Below the pieces are notes generated by a model, which saw only the letters and a list, made by a program, of their open reading frames with translations, was not told where the DNA came from and searched no databases. A DNA stretch of 53,295 nucleotides from Chloroflexota bacterium. Lineage in GTDB: Bacteria > Chloroflexota > Anaerolineae > Aggregatilineales > UBA2796. Shown one piece after another: positions 16,761-27,513 of this stretch (position 1 is the first letter of the stretch; each line of letters starts with the position of its first letter). The DNA is taken from the NCBI GenBank assembly GCA_021325095.1, contig JAJPHV010000055.1, positions 1 through 53,295 on the forward strand. Direction: 5' to 3'. Made by a program: the position numbers and the translations under genes.

Positions 16761-19700
16761 TCAGGGTTGAGGCACGGCGACCGCCACCGGCAGTGTAAAC
16801 CAGAAGGCGGCTCCGCCTTCCGGGCCGTCTTCTACCCAGATGCGCCCACCATGCGCCTCGATGGACAGTCGGCAAAACGTCAGACCCAGGCCAACGCCGC
16901 GATGCCCACGCAACGCTGATTGGGACATCTGGTAGAACTTTTCAAAAATCCGCTCGCGGGCTTCGATGGGCACGCCTTTCCCGGTGTCAACAACGCCGAT
17001 TTTGGCAAAGCCTTTGCCGTTCACTATGGCGGCTTCGACGCGCACCTCGCCGTCGGCGGGGGTATGGCGAAGGGCATTATCCAGCAGATTGATCAGCACT
17101 CGGCGAATCTGTTCCTCGTCGATGTGCAGCGGCGGCAGGTTCGGTGGCACACAATCCGTCACACGGATGTTGGAAGCCGTCGCCAGCACTTCGATGGCCG
17201 AGATCGCCCTGCGAACCAGCGGCGGCAGCGGCACGATGTCGATGTTCATCGGCATTCGCCCCGTTTCCAGTTTGGCGATCTCCAGGATGGATTCGATCAT
17301 ACGCATCTGGTTCTCGCTGCTGTTCAGCGCGATGGAGACCACCTCGTCCAGATCGGTGAAATCGCGCGCAGCGACCATCTCCTGCACCAGACGCAGGCTG
17401 CTGATGACCGCGCTCAACGGGCTGCGCAGGTCGTGCACAATCATGTTGGTCGCTTCCCAACGGAAGCGTTCTACCGTCTTTTCTTCGCTCACGTCGCGCA
17501 GCACCGCCAGCCACCCGCTGATTCTGCCCTTGTTATCGCGCACGGGCATCAGCGTCGCCTCAACGTCGGACGTTCCTTCCAGATGCTTGATCTCAAAATT
17601 GGTGCGCACGACCTGGTTGGGCGCGTTCTTGATGCTTCCCAGCATCGTGTGAACGGCCTCACGCAGCGAAGCGAATGCCGCCGGATCAGTCGCCTCCTGG
17701 CGCGCCCGCGCAATAACACGCAGAATATGCTGCCCGGCGAAACGTTGCAGTGGCACGGTGAGCAACTGCTCGGCTGCCGGGTTCGCCAGCACCAACTGCC
17801 CGCCAGCGTCGATCAGCATCATGCCGTTCAGCGCCGAATCCAGAATAAGCTGCATCCGGTCACGCCCCGCTCGAACCTCGTCGAAGAGCCGCACGTTCTC
17901 GATGGCAATGGCCGATTGATTCGCCAACAGGTCCAGGGCGCGGCTTTCGCTTTCGGTGAAATAGTGACGCTGCTGGAAGGCAATCACCAGGACACCAAGC
18001 ACCTGTCCGCCCCGTTTCAGGGCGATGCGCGCCACCGCGCCAAATCCGGGGCCACGCCGGAACTGTGGCACAGGCTCCAACTGCGCTGTGTCCTCAATCA
18101 CCTGAGTGCTGCCGCTACGGGCGACCTGCCACGTGCTGCCGCCCCGTTCCGGCGGGCTGGCTTCGACATTGCGCTGCCCATCCAGCCAGATGCTCGCGCC
18201 GAACGTCAACTGGTCAGTCGGCGGATCGTAGAGGTACAGGTGCACGTCCTTGGCATGCGCAATGATCAGTGCGTACTCGACGATGAGATCCATGACTTCT
18301 CTGAGGGAAGTGGCCGACAGCAGCGCCAGCGACAGATCACGAATCTTGATCAGGGTGTCGATCTGAACCCGGCGCTCTTCAAAAAGACGTGCGTTTTCGA
18401 TGGCAATCGCGGCATGATCAGCCAGGTTGGCGATGAAGCGCTCATGCGATTCGGTGAAAGCGTCCAGGCGCGTACTTTCCAGATTGAGCAGGCCAACCCG
18501 CTCGCCCTTGTGGACAATCGGTACACACAGCTCCGATAGGACGTCGGGGATCTCGCCAATCTGAAAGTCGGGGTCTTGCCGCACGTCACCCACACGGGCC
18601 GCGACCCCGGTGCGCAAGACGCGGTCTGTGATGCCGCTGCCGCGCTTGACCGGAAGCCTGATCGGTGGCCGCCCGGAGGCCGCCGGAAAGCGTTCCGAGA
18701 GCATCACGTATTCCGGGTCAAGGATCAGGCCACAGCCTGCCGAGTCTGCCTGCGTGATATTCAACGCCGTATCCAGCACCGCGTCGATGATGGCATCCAG
18801 GTCCAGGCTACCCGAAATCTGGCGCGAAATGGATTCAATGGCCGATAATTCGGTGACCCGATCCGCCAGTGCGGCGTCGGTCTGGCGGTAAAGCTGCGCG
18901 TTGCGCAGGGCGGTGGCTGCCTGGTTGACCAGCGCTTCGGCCATCTGCCGCTGGCGCGGGCTGAAAACGTACATCTGCTCATGCCCGACCAGTACTGCCC
19001 CGATCACCCTGTCCTGACTGACCATCGGGATCACATACAGGCTGTGCAAACCGAGTGAGCGCAGCAAGTCCAGGTCGGCACTTTCCGCCGGGAGCAGCAT
19101 GGCCTGGCTGTTGTTGATGGCGCTGGCGATTGAGCCGACAGGCCGGATCATGTCCAGCCGCTTCGCCCCGCGATGCGCCAGAGGCCGCAAGCCGTCGCCA
19201 TCAGTCAGCGTCAGCACAATCACGTCCGGTGACAAAATGCCGATCAGCTCTTCCAGCACCTTTTCGGCCACGCTGTTCAAGTCCAGGGAGGCCGTAAACG
19301 CGCGCGAGGCCACCACCAGGCGCTCCATTTCCTGAGCGCGCGCCTGGGTATCCTGGTACAGCCGGGCGTTGGCAACCGTCACGGCCACCTGGTTGGCGAG
19401 GGTGTTCATCAGGTCGAGTTCGCTCTTGCCAAAAAGGTGCGGCTGCTGGTAAAAAGCTGCCAGAAAGCCGATCACCTGGTCGCTGGCAATCAGCGGTACG
19501 GTCAGCAGGCCGACATATCCTTCGACCTCGGCCAGTGAGCGCCAACCCAATCCACGCGGGTCTGTCCATACATCCGGGATCGCCACTGCCTCGTGCTGCT
19601 GAAGAATTTGGGTCGGCCCGCTGTCCTCCTCCAGGCGGATGTGCTGGAACTGTGCCACGTAATCGTCGCTCAGGCCGATGGAATGTACGAGCCGGAGCGT

Positions 19701-21155
19701 TTGTCTGTCCTCGCTGGTCAGGAAAATAGCCGTCTTGTCAGCCCGCCCGATCTGAATGACGACGGCGCACGTCGTATCCAGCACGATGTCCAGATCGAGG
19801 GTGGCCGCCACCACCGACGAGACGTTGTTGAGCAGGGCCAGTTCGTCGGCCATTTCCCAGACCCGGTTATAGAGCGCCGCGTTATGGAGCGCGATGGCCG
19901 CTTGCCCTGCCACCGCCGTCAGCAGCGCCAGATCGGACTCGGAGTAGGCGTCGGGCCGCGTGAGGCTCTGCACCCCCAGCACACCCATGAATTCGTCGTC
20001 GGCGACCAGCGGCACGGCCAGGTAGCAGGCACAGTCCTGCCCGATGGGATCAATGCCCAATTTCACGAATTCGTCATTCACGCGCCCGCGCACGAGCAGG
20101 GGTTCGCGGGTTCGAAAAATGTACTCGACTGGCCCGTTTACGCTCTGGTAAGGCTCTTGCGTAACCTTTTGGCCGTCCCTCACGGCAAACGGGAAATTGA
20201 GCGTCTGCGTATCGGCGGAATACAGCGCAATGTAGAAATAGGAGGCTTCCATCAACGCCGCGACCTGGTTGTAGATGCTCTGCATCAGGTCGTCCATCGC
20301 CAGGCTTGAAGCCATCGAATGCCCTATCTCGTTCAGCGTCGCCAGTTCTTCGACGCGCCGTTCCAGGGCCGAGCGCGAGCGTTCGGTGACGCGGAACAGG
20401 AAAGCAGCCAGGACTGCCGTCCCGACCAGCAGCAAGAAGGCCAGTGGAGGCAGTTCATAAAAAGCAATGGGCAAAAGCAAGGCCAGCGGCAGCGAGAAAA
20501 ACTCGCCCATCATCAGGCCGACGATCAACTTCAAGCGGTTCGGAGTGGTGCGCCACTGGCCGGTGTTGAAAGCAACCGCTCCGCCGTACAGGAGCAAGTT
20601 CGCGGCCAGCAAAACCGCCAGAGGGATGATCAGACGAGGTTGAACTGAGATCAGGGGGACTACGCCGCCCAGGACCTGGTAAAGCAGACCGGCCACCAGT
20701 GCCGAAAAGGTGTGCGCCGCAACGTTAAACAACAGACTGCTAGACGCTTCGACCAGACTGTGGCGTTGCAGACTCAGCCATTGGCCGAACATATAACGGC
20801 CTATCTCGGTCAACACAACGCCCAGCACCGTAGCAGTCAGCGCCGCCACCGGCCCCAGCGTCAAGTAGGCGCCGATCACGGCGCTGTGCTGGAAGCCCCG
20901 GTAAACGCCGCGCTGCATCCGGTGCGCCAGCAGCGCAAAAACGGCATAGAGCAGCGCAAAAAGCGCGACGCCGACCAGCCAGGGCGGTGAATACAGCCCC
21001 CTGCTCCTCGACGGTTCATCAAGTGGTTGTGTCCCCAGCAGCACAGCCAGCATCAACGCGCAGCCCAGCGCCCCCAACGCACCCAGGTAGTTTGGGGAAA
21101 AGGCCGCTGTCAGACGTTTTACAGCCGAATTAAGGTCGCCTGGGTGTTGATTCAT
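16761..21155 (-). CDS. Giant membrane sensor histidine kinase, 5 GAF + PAS
   Basis: A 1464-residue paralogue of the kinase at 13152. The N-terminal 260 residues have about 7-8 membrane segments. Five GAF domains run from about 285 to 1090; their joins are marked by helices such as 'QAAIALHNAALYN', 'QVAVTVANARLYQ', 'QAATALRNAQLYR', 'HAAIAIENARLF' and 'QSAIAIENVRLF'. A PAS domain spans about 1097-1220. The H-box 'MIVHDLRSPLSAVI' is near residue 1240. The ATPase boxes are 'LLDNALRHTP', 'DTGKGVP' and 'GVGLGLTFCR'. All are intact. The GAF array suggests integration of several small-molecule or redox signals, but no haem- or bilin-binding Cys can be assigned. No response regulator is adjacent. An ordinary ATG opens the frame. 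Confidence 0.92.
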   Translation of the reverse strand: MNQHPGDLNSAVKRLTAAFSPNYLGALGALGCALMLAVLLGTQPLDEPSRSRGLYSPPWLVGVALFALLYAVFALLAHRMQRGVYRGFQHSAVIGAYLTLGPVAALTATVLGVVLTEIGRYMFGQWLSLQRHSLVEASSSLLFNVAAHTFSALVAGLLYQVLGGVVPLISVQPRLIIPLAVLLAANLLLYGGAVAFNTGQWRTTPNRLKLIVGLMMGEFFSLPLALLLPIAFYELPPLAFLLLVGTAVLAAFLFRVTERSRSALERRVEELATLNEIGHSMASSLAMDDLMQSIYNQVAALMEASYFYIALYSADTQTLNFPFAVRDGQKVTQEPYQSVNGPVEYIFRTREPLLVRGRVNDEFVKLGIDPIGQDCACYLAVPLVADDEFMGVLGVQSLTRPDAYSESDLALLTAVAGQAAIALHNAALYNRVWEMADELALLNNVSSVVAATLDLDIVLDTTCAVVIQIGRADKTAIFLTSEDRQTLRLVHSIGLSDDYVAQFQHIRLEEDSGPTQILQQHEAVAIPDVWTDPRGLGWRSLAEVEGYVGLLTVPLIASDQVIGFLAAFYQQPHLFGKSELDLMNTLANQVAVTVANARLYQDTQARAQEMERLVVASRAFTASLDLNSVAEKVLEELIGILSPDVIVLTLTDGDGLRPLAHRGAKRLDMIRPVGSIASAINNSQAMLLPAESADLDLLRSLGLHSLYVIPMVSQDRVIGAVLVGHEQMYVFSPRQRQMAEALVNQAATALRNAQLYRQTDAALADRVTELSAIESISRQISGSLDLDAIIDAVLDTALNITQADSAGCGLILDPEYVMLSERFPAASGRPPIRLPVKRGSGITDRVLRTGVAARVGDVRQDPDFQIGEIPDVLSELCVPIVHKGERVGLLNLESTRLDAFTESHERFIANLADHAAIAIENARLFEERRVQIDTLIKIRDLSLALLSATSLREVMDLIVEYALIIAHAKDVHLYLYDPPTDQLTFGASIWLDGQRNVEASPPERGGSTWQVARSGSTQVIEDTAQLEPVPQFRRGPGFGAVARIALKRGGQVLGVLVIAFQQRHYFTESESRALDLLANQSAIAIENVRLFDEVRAGRDRMQLILDSALNGMMLIDAGGQLVLANPAAEQLLTVPLQRFAGQHILRVIARARQEATDPAAFASLREAVHTMLGSIKNAPNQVVRTNFEIKHLEGTSDVEATLMPVRDNKGRISGWLAVLRDVSEEKTVERFRWEATNMIVHDLRSPLSAVISSLRLVQEMVAARDFTDLDEVVSIALNSSENQMRMIESILEIAKLETGRMPMNIDIVPLPPLVRRAISAIEVLATASNIRVTDCVPPNLPPLHIDEEQIRRVLINLLDNALRHTPADGEVRVEAAIVNGKGFAKIGVVDTGKGVPIEARERIFEKFYQMSQSALRGHRGVGLGLTFCRLSIEAHGGRIWVEDGPEGGAAFWFTLPVAVAVPQP

Positions 21156-21651
21156 AGCTGCCCCAGGTAAACATTCAGTTCACGTTCGGCCACTGCTTCC
21201 TTATCTGCATCGCGCCGCGCAGTTAAGGAGCCATGACCCTTGAGTTGCTCCACCGATGAACTCCCGGACCTCAGTCAGAAATGTAGCAGTCAGTAGAGCG
21301 CGGCAACAAGCGATTCGTGCTTCGGCTGCTGCTGCCTGTATTGCTCTCGTAATAGCATAAACCAAAGTCGGCCACAATGCTTGTTCCTAACTAGATTCTA
21401 ACATGACAGGACAAGTCCGCCTTCGCTAACTGATCCTCAATTATTCGTAAAGGTCATGGAAAAGGCTGGTTAAATGTAGCATGGGCGAGAAGAGCCATGT
21501 CAGCGATACACACAGTTTATGAGACGTTCGAATGGAGCGCAGCTGTGCCGGGCCCCGTTAGGATTTCTAATCATTCGGGTAGAGTTTCGCGCCTCGGGCC
21601 AGCTTTCGGCTAGAATGGTAGCGTCACAAACTTCATGAGGAGCAGTATGGC
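21156..21651. other. Non-coding region between divergent genes
   Basis: About 500 bases between the 5-GAF kinase and the PA14 protein. A minus-strand extended -10 box (TGTTAGAAT, 21395-21403) could drive the kinase with a leader of about 240 bases. A plus-strand TAGAAT (21611-21616) lies 36 bases before the PA14 start, without a clear -35. I see no RNA gene or repeat. Confidence 0.4.
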
Positions 21652-23457
21652 ATGACCCAGCGAGCATTTCGCCTGATCATGGCCGTCTGGTGCATCATCT
21701 TCAGCATCGTCGGGGTTGTGCTCTCGGAGCCGCCCCAAACAGCGCGCGCTGATACAGGCTCTAACTGGACAGGGTCGTATTTCGCCAATCGGGACTTGCA
21801 GGGCGTTCCTGTCTTCACGCGAATCGATCCGGCGCTCATTTTTAACTGGGGCCTCAACAGCCCGGGCCCCGGCATCGGCTCGTCGAACTGGTCAGCGCGC
21901 TGGACGACCATCCAATATCTGAACGCGGGCACATACCGCTTCACCATCACGGCAGACGACGGCGTGCGCGCTTACATTGACGGCCAGATCATCCTCGACG
22001 CCTGGCGCGATCAGGCCGCCACGACCTATTACGTCAACGTGCAGGTGGTGACGGGCACACACGCCATCCAGGTGGACTATTACCAGGGCGGCGGCAATGC
22101 CAGCCTATCCGTGTTCTGGGATTATATCGTCGCGCAAAGCACAGCCTGGCTGGCCCAGTATTACAACAACACCAACCTGGCGGGCGCGCCCGTGCTGACC
22201 CGCTACGAGAGCAAGATCGACTACTTCTGGGGCACAGGCTCTCCCGATCCAGTGGTCACGCGGGATAATTTCAGCGCCCGCTGGACGGCCACCCTGCCTT
22301 TCAGCGCCGCCACGTATCGCTTCACGCTGGCTGGCGACGACGGCGTGCGCCTGTTCATCGACAACGCCACCGTCATCGACCAGTGGCGGCTGCAAGGCGT
22401 GACCGCTTACAGCATCGATGTGCCGCTGGCGGCGGGCCTCCATACGCTGCGCGTCGAGTATTTCGAGGCCACAGATCAGGCCATCGTGCGCTTTGATTAC
22501 GCAGTGGCCGTCGGGCCGCCGCCCTACCCGGGCACACAATCCGACCAGTGGTACGCGGAATATTTCCCGAACCCGAACCTGCAAGGCTCCCCCAGTTTCA
22601 TCCGGCTGGAAGGCTTGAGCGGCATCAATTACAACTGGAGCCAGGCTTCGCCCGCGCCCGGCTTCCCACAGCAAAACTTCTCGGTGCGCTGGACGCGGCG
22701 CGTGTATTTCCCCGGACGGCCCTACGTCTTTTACCTGACGGTGGACGACGGCGCACGCCTGTACATCGACACCACGCTGATCCTGGACGAGTGGCGCGTG
22801 CAGGGCGTGTCCAGCTACCGCAAAGTCGTTGATCTGACCGAAGGCTACCACATCCTGCGTCTGGAATACTTCAACAACCTGTACCAGTCCGTGATCAACA
22901 TGACCTGGGACCCGCCTAACGGCCAGGCCCCGCCCATGCCGCCGGGCGGCCCGCCGCAGCCACCGCCGCCCAGCACCGGCGTCACGGCCACTGTGACCAA
23001 CGCCAGCTTCCTGAATATCCGGGCAGGGCCAGGCATCAGCTTTGAGATTCTGTCGGTGGCGAGCCGGGGCAATCGTTTTGCAGTGACAGGCCGCAATCCC
23101 GATAATAGCTGGCTGCGCATCATCTTTGGCAATAACGCGACGGGCTGGGTCAGCGCCTTCTACACGACTGTCTCCGGCAACCTGAACTCGCTGCCCGTCG
23201 TTAACATCCTGCCGGGGCCGCCGCGCCTGACCGGGGTGCGCGGCAAGTTGTTCTCCGGCTTGCGGCTGCGCACCGGTCCAGGAACATACTTCCCGCAGAT
23301 CGGCAGCCTGGAATGGGGCGCAGTCGTGGACATCGTGGGACGCAATGCCAGCAACACCTGGCTGCAAGTCCAGTTTGGCGGCGTCACGGGCTGGATTTAC
23401 GCGCCCTATGTGCGCATCGTGGCCGGGTCGCTGTTTAACGTGCCCATTACGGGATGA
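21652..23457 (+). CDS. Secreted protein with three PA14 and two SH3 domains
   Basis: A 601-residue secreted protein. A signal peptide covers residues 1-34 ('VWCIIFSIVGVVLS', cut near 'ARADT'). Three PA14-like domains of about 130 residues follow. Each begins 'W.(G/A).YF.N..L.G' and includes 'FRI/FTLTADDGVRLFIDG..ILD.WR.Q': about 38-165, 170-290 and 300-425. A Pro-rich linker near residues 425-443 ('PPMPPGGPPQPPPPST') leads to two bacterial SH3 domains (about 445-515 and 525-600), each with 'LNIRAGPG' or 'LRLRTGPGTYF' and a 'GW(V/I)' strand. PA14 domains usually bind carbohydrate and SH3b domains peptidoglycan, so a cell-wall-attached glycan binder is plausible. No enzyme domain is present. 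GAGGAG lies about 10 bases before the ATG. Confidence 0.88.
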   Translation: MTQRAFRLIMAVWCIIFSIVGVVLSEPPQTARADTGSNWTGSYFANRDLQGVPVFTRIDPALIFNWGLNSPGPGIGSSNWSARWTTIQYLNAGTYRFTITADDGVRAYIDGQIILDAWRDQAATTYYVNVQVVTGTHAIQVDYYQGGGNASLSVFWDYIVAQSTAWLAQYYNNTNLAGAPVLTRYESKIDYFWGTGSPDPVVTRDNFSARWTATLPFSAATYRFTLAGDDGVRLFIDNATVIDQWRLQGVTAYSIDVPLAAGLHTLRVEYFEATDQAIVRFDYAVAVGPPPYPGTQSDQWYAEYFPNPNLQGSPSFIRLEGLSGINYNWSQASPAPGFPQQNFSVRWTRRVYFPGRPYVFYLTVDDGARLYIDTTLILDEWRVQGVSSYRKVVDLTEGYHILRLEYFNNLYQSVINMTWDPPNGQAPPMPPGGPPQPPPPSTGVTATVTNASFLNIRAGPGISFEILSVASRGNRFAVTGRNPDNSWLRIIFGNNATGWVSAFYTTVSGNLNSLPVVNILPGPPRLTGVRGKLFSGLRLRTGPGTYFPQIGSLEWGAVVDIVGRNASNTWLQVQFGGVTGWIYAPYVRIVAGSLFNVPITG

Positions 23458-23528
23458 TCGTGATCGACTTCGGGTTCTCCTGCGTAGAGGTTCACGCACC
23501 AACACTTCGGAGGTTTGCGCGTCGTTTC

Positions 23529-23625
23529 ACCTCACCCCCGACCCCTCTCCACAGAGTGGAGAGGGGCGTTTTAGCCTGTCGGTTCCCCCTCTCCGCTGCG
23601 CGGAGAGGGGGCCAGGGGGTGAGGT
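23529..23625. repeat. Full-length dispersed palindrome (two hairpins in an outer inverted repeat)
   Basis: The clearest copy. An outer inverted repeat, CCTCACCCCC (23530-23539) / GGGGGTGAGG (23615-23624), encloses two hairpins: CCCCTCTCCAC/TGGAGAGGGG and CCCCCTCTCCGC/GCGGAGAGGGGG. The right end lies 7 bases past the stop codon of the minus-strand epimerase gene. Confidence 0.8.
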
Positions 23626-23632
23626 CAACTCT

Positions 23633-24625
23633 TCACACGGCTGCCTTGCCGTAGGCGGCCAGGATGCGTTCCATCTCGTCGTTCACCGCCGGATCGATGC
23701 GCTTGCGGGTTTCGTCGGCGTCAAACCAGGCCAGCGTCCGGCGAATGCCTTCTCGGAACGGAATAACGGCCTGGAAGCCCGGCACGAACGCTTTGATCTT
23801 GCGGTTGTCGTAAACCAGGCTCCACGTCTTGTCGCCCTGCAACGATCCCAGCAGTTCAGGCACAACCCGAACGATAAAATCCGTCGGGATATGGGCGATC
23901 TTCGCCTCGACGCCCAGCGCATCCGCGATGGTCTCATAAATCTGATTCCAGGTCAGCACCTCGTCGGTGGTGATGTGAAAAGCATGGCCCAATGCCTGCC
24001 AGTTCCCGACCAGCCCCAGGAAGCCGCGCGCAAAATCCTCGGAGTGGGTCACGACTTCTAGCGACGAGCCGTCGCCATGTACGATGATGGGCTGCCCTTT
24101 TTTCAGGCGATCCGCCAGTGTATAACAGCCCCAGCCGCCGATAGCGATGGGGAAATTCGAATCGTAGGTCAGTGACGGGCGCACAATCGTCACCGGAAAA
24201 CCTTCCTCGCGGTAAGCCCGCATCAGACGTTCCTCAGCGGCGATCTTGTTGCGTGAGTACGCCCAGTATGGGTTGTGCAGAGGCGTCGATTCGGTGACGA
24301 TGTAGTGAGTGGGCGGCTTCTGGTAGGCCGAGGCCGAACTGATAAAGATGAACTGCCTGACCCGGCCCCGGAACAGCGCCAGGTCGCGCTCGATGTCATC
24401 GGGCGTGTATGCGATCCAGTCCACCACCACGTCGAAGCGCGTATCCTCCAGAGCCGCCCGCACGTTCTCCGGCTGGTGAATATCGGCCATCAAGGTCTGG
24501 ACGCCGGGCAGGTTCACCTTCCGCACCCCGCGATTGAGATGAAACAGGTCGAGGCCCTTCTCCACAGCCAGCCGGCTGACCGCCGTGCTGATAATGCCCG
24601 TGCCGCCGATAAACAGGACTCTCAT
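23633..24625 (-). CDS. NAD-dependent epimerase/dehydratase (extended SDR)
   Basis: A 330-residue extended short-chain dehydrogenase/reductase. The N-terminal Rossmann motif is 'VLFIGGTGIIS', where the third Gly of GxxGxxG is replaced by Ser, as in the atypical CSP41/isoflavone-reductase-like groups. The catalytic Ser and Tyr/Lys appear as 'FISSASAYQ' and 'YSRNK'. Later motifs, 'IVRPSLTYD' and 'HSEDFARGFLGLV', are typical of NAD-binding epimerases. The length is normal. The substrate is probably a nucleotide sugar or related compound but cannot be named. It stands alone between a repeat copy and a nested inverted repeat. Confidence 0.85.
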   Translation of the reverse strand: MRVLFIGGTGIISTAVSRLAVEKGLDLFHLNRGVRKVNLPGVQTLMADIHQPENVRAALEDTRFDVVVDWIAYTPDDIERDLALFRGRVRQFIFISSASAYQKPPTHYIVTESTPLHNPYWAYSRNKIAAEERLMRAYREEGFPVTIVRPSLTYDSNFPIAIGGWGCYTLADRLKKGQPIIVHGDGSSLEVVTHSEDFARGFLGLVGNWQALGHAFHITTDEVLTWNQIYETIADALGVEAKIAHIPTDFIVRVVPELLGSLQGDKTWSLVYDNRKIKAFVPGFQAVIPFREGIRRTLAWFDADETRKRIDPAVNDEMERILAAYGKAAV

Positions 24626-24688
24626 GGTTATCTGCTCCGATCTATGTGCCTTGTCCCTATTGTGGTCGAGAAAGGGGCTTTTCGCCCT

Positions 24689-24767
24689 GGGCTAAAGCCA
24701 CAGGGCTGAGACTACGAAGCCTCTTCGAGGCTGTGTTCGCCCCACAGAGGCTTCGTTGATTTAGCCC
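24689..24767. repeat. Nested inverted repeat (possible terminator or second repeat family)
   Basis: Outer arms GGGCTAAA (24689-24696) / TTTAGCCC (24760-24767) enclose inner arms ACGAAGCCTC (24714-24723) / GAGGCTTCGT (24747-24756), all perfect. It lies between the ABC permease stop and the epimerase start. It differs in sequence from the GGGGTGAGG family and may be a second dispersed palindrome. Confidence 0.6.
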
Positions 24768-24835
24768 GATGCTATAGCGTCGGACGTGGGCGTGTCCGCG
24801 CCAATTCGCAAAACCCCATCAGCATCGGGCCTGCT

Positions 24836-27513
24836 TCACTCGTAGCGCAGGACGTGCAGCGGTTTTTCCGTTGCGGCAGTCCAGGCGCTCATCAGTGTGG
24901 CGACCAGCGAGATCAGCAGCGAGATCAGCAGCAGAAGCCCCACCACACCCCAGGAAACGCTCTGGGTAATGCTGATCTGAGTACCTATCGATAGCAGAAG
25001 CGTGGCGAGGACGCCGATCCCGACGCCGATCAAGCCGCCCAGCAGCCCGATCAGGCCGTTTTCCAGCACCATCTGGAGCAGGACGCGCCGGCGGTTCAAC
25101 CCGATGGCCTTCATGACACCCACCTGACGGCGGCGTTCCAGCGTCGTCAGCGAGACCGTATTGGCGATAATCACAGCGCCCGCAAACAGCGAGAGCACCG
25201 CCACAATGGTCGGGATGGCTGTGAACTGCGCCAGCACGCGCTTGATCAACTGCTCGAAGAACGAGATGTCGAAGGGCAGCACGCCCGGAATGGCGGACAG
25301 GTTAACCAGTGTCTGGTTCAGGTGCGCTTCGTCCACCTTCGCAATCGTAAACTCGAAGCTGGGGCTGACTCCGGCAGGCAGGCTGTCCACCGGGATGGAA
25401 AAGACGCCCATGCTGTTCAGCCCGCGCACCGTGAAGTTGCCATTGTTCGTCTCGTCGGTCAGCCCGACGATAGTGTAGGTCGCTTCGACGCTGCCGAATT
25501 TGAGCGTCACTTTGTCGCCTGGTTTGAGGCCCACCTGCTTTGTCCAGACGGAAGCGTGCAGTACAGCGTTCGGCTGGCGTGAGTCGGACGCCTCAAGTGG
25601 GCGGCCCTGCGTTACCGGCTCCGGCGTGTAGCCGGGCGCGGTCACGTCTACTGTGCCGAGCGACCCGAGGGCGTTCGGGATGAAGTCGGCCCGGTTGAAC
25701 CGGCCACCTTCCATGAAGGGCATCTGCGTGCTGTTGGCAGGAATCTTGCTCACGTAGTCACGGTCACCGTTGACAGCCACCAGTCGCCCGCTATAGTTGC
25801 TGATCTGGAAGTAACGCTCGACACCCGGCTGGCCCTTCAACGCGCCAATGATGAACGGGCGTTGCAAAGCCGGAACCAGCCCAACGATCATGACATTCCC
25901 GCCCAGCGCATTGGTGAATTGAAAGTTGAGCAGGCGCGGTACGCTGTCCGCCATCAGCGTGATGATGCTGAGGGAGAAGATGCCCGCGATGAGCGCCAGC
26001 AGCGTGGAGGCCGTCCGCACCCGGTGCGTGCCGATCCCGCGCAGTGCCAGCCGCAGGTCAACGCTGCCAAACGAAGGTAGAACGCCAACCACATAGATCA
26101 GCAGCCACAGCAAGCCGACCAGCACCGACATGATAACCGTCGTGATCGCCACGCCGACCAACCCGAAGATCAGATTGCCGATCAACTGGCCTGCGATCAG
26201 GCCCACTGCAACCACGACCACGACCAGCGCCAGCAGCGTTTGCAGACAGCCAGACGCCGGCATCTTCGTCTCGTTGGGCCGCAGTACGATGGCCGGGCGC
26301 ACGGCTGCCGCCGTCAGCGTGGGCAGGAAGCCAAAAACCGCCGTGATGATCACGCCGAGCAGTAGCCCGGTCAGCAGCGCTTCGGGGTAGATTCGCCAGA
26401 CCAGTGTTTGGGGCCACACGCTCTGCGTAAAGGAACGCACCCCCAGGCTGAACACGATGCCGAGCAGCAGCCCGGCCAGGCTGCCGATCAGGCCCATGAT
26501 CACCGACTCGACCAGGAACATGATCGTGATCTGCCGCCCCTGCACGCCCAGCGTCTTGAGGACGGCGATCTCGACGGTGCGCCGCCCCACGACAACCAGC
26601 ATGGTATGGATGATGCCCGTCGCGCCGATGAGCAGCGCCGCCAGCCCCATGACGATGATCAGGCGGTCAATGATGTCCGCCGTCGTCTGGTTTTGCTTGC
26701 GCACGTCTGCCGTCGTTGTGATGCCCAGGCCAGGAACCTGAGCGTTAAGCGACTGCTTCAACTGGTTCACGTCCGCGCCGGGCGGGGCCAGCATCAGAAT
26801 CTCGCTCGGCTGATCCTGCTCCACCTTCAGGACACTGCTCTGCGCTTTGTCGAAGTAGGCGAACCCGAAGAAAGCAGCCAGCGGGTTGCGCAGGCTGCCC
26901 TCGATCTCTGTCGGGACGATGCCGCGCACGGTGAACAGCGCCGTCGTGCGCCCGACCCGTACCTGGTCGCCCACCTTGATCTTGTTGTTTTCGGCCAGGT
27001 TCTGCGAGATCACCACGTCGTTGCCGCCCGTGAACAACCGGGACAGCGGCACGTCTTTCGGATCGACGGCCAGCACCGGGCCATAGAAGGGATATTTCGC
27101 CGGGTCGATGATGAACGAACTGATGAACTGGGGACGTCCAACGTTTTGCCTGCTGTCCAGCGGCGCAACCTGGATATTGGCGTCTGTGATCACCGAAGTC
27201 ATCTGGACGTTGTTCTTCTCGGCCCACTGCGAAATCACGGCCATGACTTCCGGCGTGAACCTGTTTCCGCCGTCGGGCGAGTTAGTGTTTTGGCCGCCGA
27301 GGTTATCGAAGTTGAAGCGGGGTTCCACCCGCAGATCGCCGTGATTGATCCCGGCGATGTTGGCCGAGAGGGAGTCGCCGATCATCAGGCTCAGGGAACG
27401 CAGGGCAACGATGGCTGCCACGCCTGCCGCAATGCAGAACAGCGCGAACGCCGTCCGCCGCCCGTTGCGAGACATGTCGCGCCAGGCGTGGATCACGTAA
27501 AAGCGCAGGTGTT

